NCBI RefSeq assembly: GCF_013294015.1
Contig: NZ_JABSNO010000004.1
Span: 47,468 to 111,467 of the forward strand
Direction: 5' to 3'
Length of the DNA stretch: 64,000 nucleotides
Source of the DNA: Frigoriflavimonas asaccharolytica
Lineage (GTDB): Bacteria > Bacteroidota > Bacteroidia > Flavobacteriales > Weeksellaceae
Each line of letters starts with the position of its first letter. The stretch's first letter is position 1. Made by a program: the position numbers and the translations under genes. Under the pieces are notes generated by a model. The model searched no databases and had not been told where the DNA came from. It worked only from the letters and a program-made list of their open reading frames with translations. Positions 25,900-32,949 of this stretch are shown piece by piece.

Positions 25900-26514
25900 C
25901 TAAAATAATCCGTTTAATTCGGCATCAATTTTTTCTAAAATTAAACCAAAATCTTCGGGTTTGTCTACAAAATCCAAATTATCAACTTCAATGATCAGCA
26001 GTTTACCTTCTTGATAATTTTCTATCCATTTTTCGTATTTTTCGTTCAATTTAGAAAGATAATCTATAGAAATACTGGCTTCGTAATCTCGGCCTCTTTT
26101 GTAAATTTTCTTTACTAAGTTGGGAACGTCAGATTTTAAATAAATAAGTAAATCTGGTGCAGAAACGAAGTCTTTCATCAAATTGAAAACGGAAAGATAA
26201 TTATTGTAATCTCTTTCTGTAAGAAGATTCATATCGTTTAAGTTTTCTGCAAATATGTGGGCATCTTCATAAATGGTTCTATCTTGAATCACATTTTTTC
26301 CACTTTCACGAATTTCTTTTACTTGTCTAAATCTACTTCCTAAAAAATAAATTTGCAAAGCAAAACTCCATTTGTTCATATCTGAATAAAAATCTTCTAG
26401 ATAAGGATTGTGATCCACATCTTCGAACTGTGCTTCCCAATTGTAATGCTTGGATAGCATTGTAGTAAGTGTTGTTTTTCCGGCTCCAATATTTCCTGTG
26501 ATGGCAATGTGCAT
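25900..26514 (-). CDS. Deoxynucleoside kinase
   Basis: The 204-residue cytoplasmic enzyme has a P-loop at the N-terminus (ITGNIGAGKTTL), a VIQDRTIYEDAHIFAENL block that includes the DR(S/T) motif, and a lid region with KRGRDYEASIS. It belongs to the dCK/dGK-like deoxynucleoside kinases that salvage deoxyadenosine or deoxyguanosine. The exact nucleoside preference is not clear from sequence. The start lies 3 bp after the stop of the upstream minus-strand gene, so the two are almost certainly translated from one message. Confidence 0.88.
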   Translation of the reverse strand: MHIAITGNIGAGKTTLTTMLSKHYNWEAQFEDVDHNPYLEDFYSDMNKWSFALQIYFLGSRFRQVKEIRESGKNVIQDRTIYEDAHIFAENLNDMNLLTERDYNNYLSVFNLMKDFVSAPDLLIYLKSDVPNLVKKIYKRGRDYEASISIDYLSKLNEKYEKWIENYQEGKLLIIEVDNLDFVDKPEDFGLILEKIDAELNGLF

Positions 26515-26517
26515 ACT

Positions 26518-27303
26518 TTAATCTGTAATAATTTCGGTTTCTTTTAGAATGGGGTAAAGATAAATTTTATTGCCATTCACTTCAAAATATGTGCTATTGT
26601 TTTTATCCACAATTCTAGCATTTTCTTTATCAAAAATAATTTTATCCCTAAATTCTGCATTAAATTTTATAATGGATTTTGTACCAATCAACAGAATTTC
26701 GTCATTTTCTCTGCGTAATCTCACACCGTTGTCTGTTGGAAAAGCATTCAGTTTTTCACCCTTAAAATTGTATACTGTAAATGCTTTATTGGATAAGATA
26801 TAGATTTTTTCTTTGTAGACAATCATATCTTTCACATTTTCTACATCAAAATACATTTGATACGCTTGCAAAATATTGTCTTGTCGGAATCTGTATTGCA
26901 GCAAGCGTTTTGTACTTTCATCCAGCAACCAAATTTGCTGTTGATCTTCTACGTATGCCATTTTTATGAAACCAAACCTTCTTAAATCTACGCTTTGAAT
27001 TTCTACTAAATTGGCATCTACTAATTTTATTTCTTGCGCATTTTCAGAAAAAAGTATAATATTTAATGGGTTTTGGATATCTTGAATTTTAAAAGGCAAA
27101 GTCAATCTCATTTGTCCCAATTGCTTGCCAAGAGAATCGTATTTTGAAAAATTAAAATCTTTATTTTTATACAAATACAGATTCCCATAATCGTCTGCGA
27201 AGAAATTTTTTGCTTCTTTCACTTTTAAACTATCGAAAACTAATATTTTCTGCGCAGAAATTGTACAGATAAAAAAAGTGAAAATTAGGGTTAAAAACTT
27301 CAA
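26518..27303 (-). CDS. Secreted protein of unknown function next to QC
   Basis: The 261-residue product has a clear signal peptide ending ISAQ. Its body is of short beta-strand repeats (YGNLYLYKNKDFNF, IWLLDESTKRLLQYRF, IYILSNKAFTVYNFKG), like a beta-propeller. I recognise no named domain. The only usable start is TTG at 27303, because an in-frame stop, that of the upstream cyclotransferase, lies nine bases before it. Translation is therefore probably coupled. It sits between cyclotransferase and deoxynucleoside kinase genes; the order looks conserved-operon-like, but the link is unexplained. Confidence 0.6.
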   Translation of the reverse strand: MKFLTLIFTFFICTISAQKILVFDSLKVKEAKNFFADDYGNLYLYKNKDFNFSKYDSLGKQLGQMRLTLPFKIQDIQNPLNIILFSENAQEIKLVDANLVEIQSVDLRRFGFIKMAYVEDQQQIWLLDESTKRLLQYRFRQDNILQAYQMYFDVENVKDMIVYKEKIYILSNKAFTVYNFKGEKLNAFPTDNGVRLRRENDEILLIGTKSIIKFNAEFRDKIIFDKENARIVDKNNSTYFEVNGNKIYLYPILKETEIITD

Positions 27304-27312
27304 ATTTTCTGG

Positions 27313-28335
27313 TTAATTTATTTTTACTTCATAAATTTTTGACCAAAGTTTGCCCGTAACAAGCATATTATCTCCTTTGAATGCGATACCATTCAGCACA
27401 TCGTTTGTAGCATCTTTGGTATTTTTACTAGCCAAATCTGTAAAATCGAATTTGCCAACAACTTCTCCATTTTTAGGATTTATTTTTAAGATAATTGGTT
27501 TTTGCCAAACGTTTGCATAGATGAAACCATCGTGAAATTCTAGTTCGTTCAATTGATCGTAAGCCGAAGAATTTCCTGCTACAGAAATATATCTTATCAA
27601 TTTTGATGGATCTTTCGTATCTAAGAAATACAGATTTTTAGTACCATCAGAAAGGATTAAATCTTTTCCGTTATACGTTAAACCCCAACCTTCACCTATC
27701 ATATTGTTGTAAGGAAATTCGCTTAAAAGTTTTAAGGAATTTTTGTCATAAATAAATCCTTTTTTATTTCTCCAGGTTAATTGATAAATTTTATCTCCCA
27801 CTATTGCAGCTCCTTCCGAAAAAATATCATCTGCTTGCTTACTTTCTGCTATAGGATTTGTAGTACCAAGATTGTATTTTATCAATCTAGATTCGCCAGT
27901 TTGGCCATCACTTTCGTAGATGGTGTTTCCTTCTAATTGAAAACCTTGCACAAAATTTTTCGGATCATGTGGATATTCTGCTACGATTTCAAATTTAAGA
28001 TCTGCTTCGGGATTTTTTGCAAAAACATTGATGGTTGCATCTTGATTTAGCGTCGTTCCATCTTTTTTCTTGATGATAAATGTAACTGCATTATCTCCAA
28101 GAGTATAGAATTCATCGTCTATTTTTAATGATGATGTTTCTTTGTCTCCAAAGCTAACGCTGATAGATTCTGCATTTTTCGTAACATCTTCGGGTATTTT
28201 CAGTTCATCACCGAAATGATAACCTGTAGATTCCATTTCTGTATTGTAGGAATTGAGGCTGTTCAAAATTTCTTTGTCTTTATTACAAGAAATCATCAAA
28301 ACAGAAAATAGGAATAACAAAACTAACTTTTTCAT
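27313..28335 (-). CDS. Glutaminyl-peptide cyclotransferase (propeller type), lipoprotein
   Basis: With the ATG at 28335 the product is 340 residues and begins MKKLVLLFLFSVLMISC, a lipoprotein signal. The longer frame to 28353 would need a TTG and adds an unlikely extension. A short N-terminal domain is followed by a five-bladed propeller of the Glu_cyclase_2 family: YPHDPKNFVQGFQLEGNTIY, EGWGLTYNGKDLILSDGT, LNELEFHDGFIYANVW, and DVLNGIAFKGDN. These enzymes convert N-terminal Gln to pyroglutamate. This matters in Bacteroidetes because signal cleavage often leaves Gln (SAQ, FAQ) at exported N-termini, as in several proteins here. Confidence 0.9.
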   Translation of the reverse strand: MKKLVLLFLFSVLMISCNKDKEILNSLNSYNTEMESTGYHFGDELKIPEDVTKNAESISVSFGDKETSSLKIDDEFYTLGDNAVTFIIKKKDGTTLNQDATINVFAKNPEADLKFEIVAEYPHDPKNFVQGFQLEGNTIYESDGQTGESRLIKYNLGTTNPIAESKQADDIFSEGAAIVGDKIYQLTWRNKKGFIYDKNSLKLLSEFPYNNMIGEGWGLTYNGKDLILSDGTKNLYFLDTKDPSKLIRYISVAGNSSAYDQLNELEFHDGFIYANVWQKPIILKINPKNGEVVGKFDFTDLASKNTKDATNDVLNGIAFKGDNMLVTGKLWSKIYEVKIN

Positions 28336-28418
28336 CAATAAAAATTTTGTCAAATTTACTGAAAAAAGAAATAGTACATTTGAAAATCATTTTTAAATTT
28401 TTGATAAAAAACATTGAT

Positions 28419-28481
28419 ATGCAAAACGAACTTTTTTCTTTTCAAAGGTATTTTGATAAAAGAAAAAATAATAAATATTAA
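28419..28481 (+). CDS. Possible 20-codon upstream ORF before the Crp/Fnr gene
   Basis: An ATG at 28419 opens a 20-codon frame (MQNELFSFQRYF...) whose stop ends three bases before the regulator start. The composition is coding-like, with Phe, Gln, Arg and Lys. It could be a leader ORF that couples translation to the regulator, or the stub of an older gene start. It is too short to classify. Confidence 0.3.
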   Translation: MQNELFSFQRYFDKRKNNKY

Positions 28482-28484
28482 ATC

Positions 28485-29075
28485 ATGAGTATTGATAAAA
28501 TTTTCAAGAAGGTTGCGATTGAATTGCCCCAAAGTGATAAAAATCTAATACAAAAATATTTTACATTTTCTAAATACCGTAGAAATGATATTTTAATTAA
28601 TGATAAGGAAGATTGCAGCAAAATGTACTTCATATATAAAGGTGCACTCAGGATTTTCTATTTTACTATAAATGGTTTAGAATGCACAAGAAAATTTGGA
28701 CTGGAAGGCGAATTTTGTACAAATCTTATTTCGTTTACAAGGCAAAATAAGAATGTAGAAAATATAGAATGTTTAGAAGATTGCCTACTTTATTACATTA
28801 CAAGAGAAAATTTTTATTTAATACTTTCTCAATCGCCCAATCTCACGCATTTATATTCTAAAATTTTAGAGAAAACAGTGAAATTTAATATTGATCGGTT
28901 TCAATTTATGACGACATTAAATGAAAAGCAACGCGTAATAAAATGCCTACAAGAATTTTCTGAAATAAATAGGCGTGTAAAAGATAAAACCATCGCAACC
29001 TACTTAAATGTAACGCCGCAATACTTTTCTAAAATTAAGGCTGAATATTTTAAAAATAAAAAAACTTCTCCATAG
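28485..29075 (+). CDS. Crp/Fnr family transcriptional regulator
   Basis: The 196-residue protein has an N-terminal cyclic-nucleotide-binding-like barrel (residues 20-110; MYFIYKGALRIFYFTINGLE is the core), a long dimer helix and a C-terminal winged helix (KTIATYLNVTPQYFSKIKAE). No Fe-S cysteine cluster of the FNR type is seen, so the ligand is unknown. The stop codon lies in the loop and arm of a terminator hairpin. Two near-identical palindromes of the TTAAT-N4-ATTAA type follow at 29096 and 29784, ahead of the next two genes, and are natural candidate targets. Confidence 0.9.
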   Translation: MSIDKIFKKVAIELPQSDKNLIQKYFTFSKYRRNDILINDKEDCSKMYFIYKGALRIFYFTINGLECTRKFGLEGEFCTNLISFTRQNKNVENIECLEDCLLYYITRENFYLILSQSPNLTHLYSKILEKTVKFNIDRFQFMTTLNEKQRVIKCLQEFSEINRRVKDKTIATYLNVTPQYFSKIKAEYFKNKKTSP

Positions 29076-29088
29076 AAGTTTTTTTTGG
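29061..29088 (+). terminator. Intrinsic terminator overlapping the Crp/Fnr stop codon
   Basis: AAAACTTCT (29061-29069) pairs with AGAAGTTTT (29074-29082) around a four-base loop, followed by a long T-run. The stop codon TAG is within the hairpin. It separates the regulator from the next gene, which then needs its own promoter. Confidence 0.8.
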
Positions 29089-29095
29089 TTCATTT

Positions 29096-29111
29096 CTTAA
29101 TCATAATTAAG
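29096..29111. promoter_or_regulatory. Candidate Crp/Fnr-type operator, copy 1
   Basis: CTTAATCATAATTAAG is a 16-bp near-perfect palindrome with TTAAT-N4-ATTAA half-sites, the geometry of Crp/Fnr boxes. It is embedded in a longer shared block, CATTTCTTAATCAT through AAGTTTTT, that recurs at 29781. It lies 44 bp before the outer-membrane protein gene. Confidence 0.5.
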
Positions 29112-29155
29112 TTTTTTACGTAAAGTCTTATCTATTTTTACAAAAAAGTAAAATT

Positions 29156-29770
29156 ATGAGAAAGTATTTTGTTCTATTTTTAGTTTTGAATGCAAGTTTA
29201 ATTTTTTCGCAACAAAACAAAACACCAATTATCTATGCTGAGTCTATTTTTGGATACGGCGGAAAAATAGGAGGAGATTCTGGTTTTCTTATTGGTGGTG
29301 AAGCAAATTATCAAAACAAAAACAATCTTTTTTCTGCAAGATACATCAATAATGCACAAATAAATATTGGTCTTGTGCAATTAGCGTTGATAATTCCTTT
29401 TCCTGTAACAAAAGAAAAAAATAATATGCAAGAATATGCTTTATTATATGGAAAACGTTGGGTTGTAAACGGACATTCTTTTAGCGTTTTAGGTGGTATT
29501 TCAATCGTACAAAATCAGCAAATCATTTTTTTAGAACAAAACCAAAAAATTGACAATAAAGAAAACTTCATAGGTTTCCCTTTCGAAGCAAATTTTAGTT
29601 TATTTAAAAGTAAAAAAGCACCTTTTAGAGTGCTTTATGGCTTAATTCCAATTGGCAAACCCACCACTTTTGGCAGAAGTTTTGGGATAAAACTTGTTGG
29701 CAATATTTCTAAAAAATCATACGTAGGTTTAGGTTTCGTGTATGGTTTGGGTATTCACAAAGAATATTAA
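29156..29770 (+). CDS. Small outer-membrane beta-barrel-like protein, unknown
   Basis: The 204-residue product has a signal peptide ending IFSQ. Its mature region of alternating strands is rich in Gly and aromatics (AESIFGYGGKIGGDSGFLIG, SYVGLGFVYGLGIHKEY). The Tyr end would suit a barrel closing strand. I recognise no named family with certainty. It is flanked on both sides by copies of the same candidate operator and stands between the Crp/Fnr gene and the lipoprotein array, so it may be regulated with them. Confidence 0.6.
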   Translation: MRKYFVLFLVLNASLIFSQQNKTPIIYAESIFGYGGKIGGDSGFLIGGEANYQNKNNLFSARYINNAQINIGLVQLALIIPFPVTKEKNNMQEYALLYGKRWVVNGHSFSVLGGISIVQNQQIIFLEQNQKIDNKENFIGFPFEANFSLFKSKKAPFRVLYGLIPIGKPTTFGRSFGIKLVGNISKKSYVGLGFVYGLGIHKEY

Positions 29771-29783
29771 ACAGTCTTCATTT

Positions 29784-29799
29784 CTTAATCATGATTAAG
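29784..29799. promoter_or_regulatory. Candidate Crp/Fnr-type operator, copy 2
   Basis: CTTAATCATGATTAAG is a perfect 16-bp palindrome, identical to copy 1 except for one central base. The shared flanks (CATTTCTT upstream, TTTTTA downstream) extend the match. It lies 52 bp before the first lipoprotein gene. A perfect palindrome kept in two adjacent leaders argues for a protein-binding site rather than a terminator, since only a short T-run follows. Confidence 0.55.
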
Positions 29800-29851
29800 T
29801 TTTTATCCAAAAACTACAGGTAATGTTACTGAATAATTAAAACAAAATATT

Positions 29852-30409
29852 ATGAAAAATCTAATCACATTAATTTTCTGTGCTTTTTTAACCTTAAACT
29901 GCAGCAGAAACTCTGGAACAGATGATACTGGACAACAAGACCAACTACCTGCTGCTACGCAAATTGGTGCAAATACTGCTGGTTGCTTAGTAAATGGAAA
30001 AGTACTTTTGCCAAGAGGACAAAAAATACAAAGTGGACCTGTATTGGCATCGCAATATCAATTTTTAAATGGTGGATTTCATTTCGGATTAAATATTCAA
30101 GATAATTCCAATAATATTTTAAAAAGTGTAGGAATTGGGTCGGATAATCTAAATTTTGAAGTAGGTAAAACATATGTTTTAGAAGAAAATTTAAATAATA
30201 ATACTCAAATAAAAGCATATGCACATTATGTTAACTACGATATTGGATATTACAAAACTTCAAATAATGTTTTAGGGGAAATTAAAATCACAAATTTAAA
30301 CACAAATAATAACATTATTTCTGGAACTTTTTGGTATGATGCAGTTAATGCAAACGGTGAAAAAGTAGAAATAAGAGAGGGTAGATTTGATGTACACTAT
30401 GCACCTTAA
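29852..30409 (+). CDS. Lipoprotein paralog 1 (DUF6252-like)
   Basis: The 185-residue product starts with a lipoprotein signal, lipobox TLNC (Cys 17). The mature part opens with a Ser/Asp-rich linker and then LPAATQIGANTAGCLVNGKV, the conserved head shared with the next two genes and typical of DUF6252-like Flavobacteria lipoproteins. The rest is strand-rich and ends REGRFDVHYAP. It is the most divergent of the three paralogs. The family name is from memory; the function is unknown. It is preceded by operator copy 2. Confidence 0.65.
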   Translation: MKNLITLIFCAFLTLNCSRNSGTDDTGQQDQLPAATQIGANTAGCLVNGKVLLPRGQKIQSGPVLASQYQFLNGGFHFGLNIQDNSNNILKSVGIGSDNLNFEVGKTYVLEENLNNNTQIKAYAHYVNYDIGYYKTSNNVLGEIKITNLNTNNNIISGTFWYDAVNANGEKVEIREGRFDVHYAP

Positions 30410-30447
30410 ATTAATATTATTATGCTATACAATTCCTATTACTAAAA

Positions 30448-30472
30448 GGAAGACGATTGGCGTCGCCTTCCC
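30448..30472 (+). terminator. Hairpin after lipoprotein paralog 1
   Basis: GGAAGACG and CGTCGCCTTCC pair with a two-base bulge around ATTGG. No T-run follows. Related but shorter hairpins (GGAGCAA/TTGCTCC at 32136-32155) follow paralog 3, so the array units share a 3' stem. Confidence 0.45.
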
Positions 30473-30526
30473 AAATAATTCAAAAGCAAACAACTCTAAT
30501 TATTTAACTTTTAAAAATTCAAATTT

Positions 30527-30607
30527 ATGAAAAATTTCAACAAAATACTTTTTTGCTGCTGTCTATTTTTTTTTAAAAACCACGTATTACATTTATCTAC
30601 CATTTAA
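30527..30607 (+). pseudogene. 26-codon signal-peptide-like relic ORF
   Basis: ATG at 30527 opens a frame that begins MKNFNKILFCCCLFFF and stops at 30607, ten bases before the first ATG of paralog 2. It sits at the position where, after paralog 3, the lipase gene starts (same AATTATGAAAAA-like context). It is best read as the truncated head of an exported-protein gene left behind by the tandem duplication. Confidence 0.35.
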
Positions 30608-30662
30608 ACAAAATATTATGAAACTACAAAACCCAAAATTCTTTGATTTTAAATTTAAATTG

Positions 30663-31277
30663 ATGAATAAAAATGTACTCCTTATTCTTTTCTTTGTAAC
30701 GGTTCTTGTGCAATGCGCACGAAGTTCCGAAGATAGCACCCAAGATGCGTACAATCCACAATTACCTGCAATTACAACAACGGGTGCGAACACATTTGGT
30801 TGCAAAATTAATGGTGTTGTGATGGTGCCAAGAAACTCTATTGGTTATATTCCACCGGGAAGTAATCATTATCCTATAATTGTTGCAGGTAGTTCTAATA
30901 ATGAATATCTTTATATTCAAGCCGCCGATAAAAGAGAAACTAAACGAGGTGGAGTATTTATTTATTTGCAAAATTTATCTGCAAACAACTATTTTCAAAC
31001 TGGCGAATATGAGATTTATGACGGAATTTCACCAAGTTTTTTAAATGACAATTATAATAATTATATATATATCACTGCTTTTAAAGATGGAGTTGTTAAT
31101 AATTACAAATCTATTGCTGGAACTGGAAAAATAGTACTGCTTAAAAATGATAATGCCATTCTTTCCGGAACTTTTTTTTGCAAAGCAAGAAATGTTCAGA
31201 ACCCAAATGATATCATAGATATAACAGATGGGAGGTTTGATTTTGGAAACACTATAAATAGTACAAACTTTCCTTAA
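30663..31277 (+). CDS. Lipoprotein paralog 2 (DUF6252-like)
   Basis: With the ATG at 30663 the product is 204 residues and starts with a clean lipoprotein signal (lipobox VLVQC). An earlier in-frame ATG at 30618 would add MKLQNPKFFDFKFKL and is also conserved in paralog 3. The head is SSEDSTQDAYNPQLPAITTT through GANTFGCKINGVVMVPRNSI and is almost the same as in paralog 3. After PGSNHYP the two diverge. The C-terminal end reads ITDGRFDFGNT. The fold seems to be a small beta-sandwich; the function is unknown. Confidence 0.65.
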   Translation: MNKNVLLILFFVTVLVQCARSSEDSTQDAYNPQLPAITTTGANTFGCKINGVVMVPRNSIGYIPPGSNHYPIIVAGSSNNEYLYIQAADKRETKRGGVFIYLQNLSANNYFQTGEYEIYDGISPSFLNDNYNNYIYITAFKDGVVNNYKSIAGTGKIVLLKNDNAILSGTFFCKARNVQNPNDIIDITDGRFDFGNTINSTNFP

Positions 31278-31357
31278 AATAAAAGGACCAACTGCAATTG
31301 CTCCCAAATTAAATAGCAATCTAATCAAAAATTTAAACCATTTAATATTACAAAATT

Positions 31358-31429
31358 ATGAAAATAATCTCTTTTTCTTTTAATGAATGTTTTTACCAAA
31401 AATACATTATACTTTTATCTAACTTTTAA
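31358..31429 (+). pseudogene. 23-codon relic ORF in the duplicated leader
   Basis: ATG at 31358 (CAAAATTATGAAAATAATC) opens a 23-codon frame that ends at 31429, before the first ATG of paralog 3. The context is the same as at the start of the lipase-like gene at 32209. It is probably a remnant of that gene's 5' end, carried along in the duplication. Confidence 0.35.
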
Positions 31430-31485
31430 CCAAAAATATTATGAAACTACAAACCCCAAAATTCTTTGATTTTAAATTTAAATTG

Positions 31486-32118
31486 ATGAATAAAAATCTA
31501 CTGCTACTTCTTTTATGTGTAACGGTTCTTGTGCAATGCGCACGAAGTTCCGAAGAAAGCACCCAAGATGTGTACAACCCGCAATTACCTGCAATTACAA
31601 CAACGGGTGCGAATACCTTTGGTTGCAAAATAAATGGTGTTGTGATGGTGCCTAGAAACTCTATTGGTTATATTCCACCGGGAAGTAATCATTATCCATG
31701 CCATTATGCAAATGAAAATAATAACTATCCATTTGAAATTCTTTCTGCTTATGATTTAAGAGAATCTAAAAGAGGTGGAGCATATATTTATTTGCAAGGA
31801 GTACCAAATTATAATACTCCCATTCCAATAGGAGATTATCCTATTTTTAATGGAATAATTCCTCAAAATCCAGATTTCAATGATAATTATAAAACATACA
31901 TTCTTTTCGTCTTCTATGATGCACAGGGAATAGGTCATAATTATGTTTCAATAGAAAATACTGGATACATAAATGTCATAAAAAGCGACGCCCAAATTCT
32001 TTCAGCAACATTTAGTTGCAAAGCAAAAAATGTTAGCAATGCTAACGAAATTATTACAATTACTGACGGAAGATTTGATATTAATAAAAATACAATTGGG
32101 ATTACAAATTTTAATTAA
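31486..32118 (+). CDS. Lipoprotein paralog 3 (DUF6252-like)
   Basis: With the ATG at 31486 the product is 210 residues with lipobox VLVQC; an upstream ATG at 31441 is the alternative. The head nearly matches paralog 2 up to IPPGSNHYP, and the tail differs (GAYIYLQGVPNYNTPIPIGD and onwards) apart from the ITDGRFDIN ending. Nearly identical heads with different tails suggest recent duplication followed by tail replacement, or gene conversion limited to the head. The lipase-like gene follows 90 bp later. The function is unknown. Confidence 0.65.
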   Translation: MNKNLLLLLLCVTVLVQCARSSEESTQDVYNPQLPAITTTGANTFGCKINGVVMVPRNSIGYIPPGSNHYPCHYANENNNYPFEILSAYDLRESKRGGAYIYLQGVPNYNTPIPIGDYPIFNGIIPQNPDFNDNYKTYILFVFYDAQGIGHNYVSIENTGYINVIKSDAQILSATFSCKAKNVSNANEIITITDGRFDINKNTIGITNFN

Positions 32119-32208
32119 TTTCCCTTAAAATAAAAGGAGCAACTGTAATTGCTCCCAAATTAAATAGCAATCTAATCAAAAATTTAAACCATTTAATATT
32201 ACAAAATT

Positions 32209-32949
32209 ATGAAAAATTATGTTTCTATTCTTATGCTATTTTGTGCACCATTCTTATTTGCACAAAATTTCAATTGGGACACTGCGTTATCCCAAATCTA
32301 CGTTCCAACCTCTGGCTTTTCTCCACAAAAAGTTTTGCTAGATAAGGCGCCAATGTTTGCAGATCTGTATAATTTTAATTATCCGGAACACAACATCAGC
32401 AACGCAGATCATTTTCAACAATCGCTATCAGAATTGTATACTGCATCAAGCAACCAATATTTTGCAAACCCTACTACGTTGCCCAAATTCGAGCAAGTGA
32501 TTGGTACTGCAACAGAAATACCCATAGGTATTTTATCTACGAAAACTAGTTATTTAAACTATGATGACGAAAATAACAATAATGGAAATTTAAGACTTGT
32601 AAATGGTGTATTTTCCGCAATTAATAATATAAATCCAAAATTTATAGAGAAAGATCTGTTGGTAGTATCAACGCTATTTCCTGCTTTTACTAGCGGTACC
32701 AACAATTTTACTTTCAAAATAGATACAAATCAATTTTATCAATATGGAAATACCATCCAAAAATTGGAAGCGAATTTTGGAGATGGTGTTTGGCATTTAT
32801 TGGTGAATAATTACGTTGTACAGCCAGCAGTTTCTGTAAATTTGAATATTACCAGTGTAGAAAAAAAAACAATTAATTATAGGGCTGTTTTGCAAAATGG
32901 CAGTACAATAAATACTCCTCTACCATTTTGCTTTCCAAGAAAATTGTAG
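32209..32949 (+). CDS. N-terminal part of a frameshifted T9SS lipase-like protein
   Basis: The 246-residue frame has a signal peptide ending LFAQ and a strand-rich domain that ends with INTPLPF, followed by six out-of-frame residues. It overlaps the next frame by 22 bp. Adding one T to the TTTT run at 32926-32929 would join both frames as ...TPLPFLLSKKIVDIG.... That would make a single protein of about 1020 residues with signal peptide, N-domain, hydrolase and sorting domain. A recent 1-bp loss or a sequencing error in a homopolymer is the likely cause. Confidence 0.7.
   Translation: MKNYVSILMLFCAPFLFAQNFNWDTALSQIYVPTSGFSPQKVLLDKAPMFADLYNFNYPEHNISNADHFQQSLSELYTASSNQYFANPTTLPKFEQVIGTATEIPIGILSTKTSYLNYDDENNNNGNLRLVNGVFSAINNINPKFIEKDLLVVSTLFPAFTSGTNNFTFKIDTNQFYQYGNTIQKLEANFGDGVWHLLVNNYVVQPAVSVNLNITSVEKKTINYRAVLQNGSTINTPLPFCFPRKL

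Larger units (their letters stand above)
30618..32213 (+). repeat. Tandem duplication of a lipoprotein gene unit
   Basis: The first copy runs from about 30618 to 31365 and the second from about 31441 to 32213. The 5' blocks 30618-30874 and 31441-31697 are almost identical, and so are the 3' flanks 31272-31361 and 32123-32210. The DNA between them, which codes for the C-terminal halves, is strongly diverged. In copy 1 the shared 3' flank overlaps the stop codon; in copy 2 it begins just after it. Confidence 0.85.

Noticed and set aside
27304-27312. Fusion of the cyclotransferase gene with the following secreted protein
   Set aside because: They are in the same frame, but a stop codon separates them and the second has its own signal peptide from a TTG start.
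32920-32935. Programmed -1 frameshift in the lipase-like gene
   Set aside because: The site is not an X-XXY-YYZ slippery heptamer in the right frame and no strong downstream structure is evident, so a one-base loss in the T-run is simpler.
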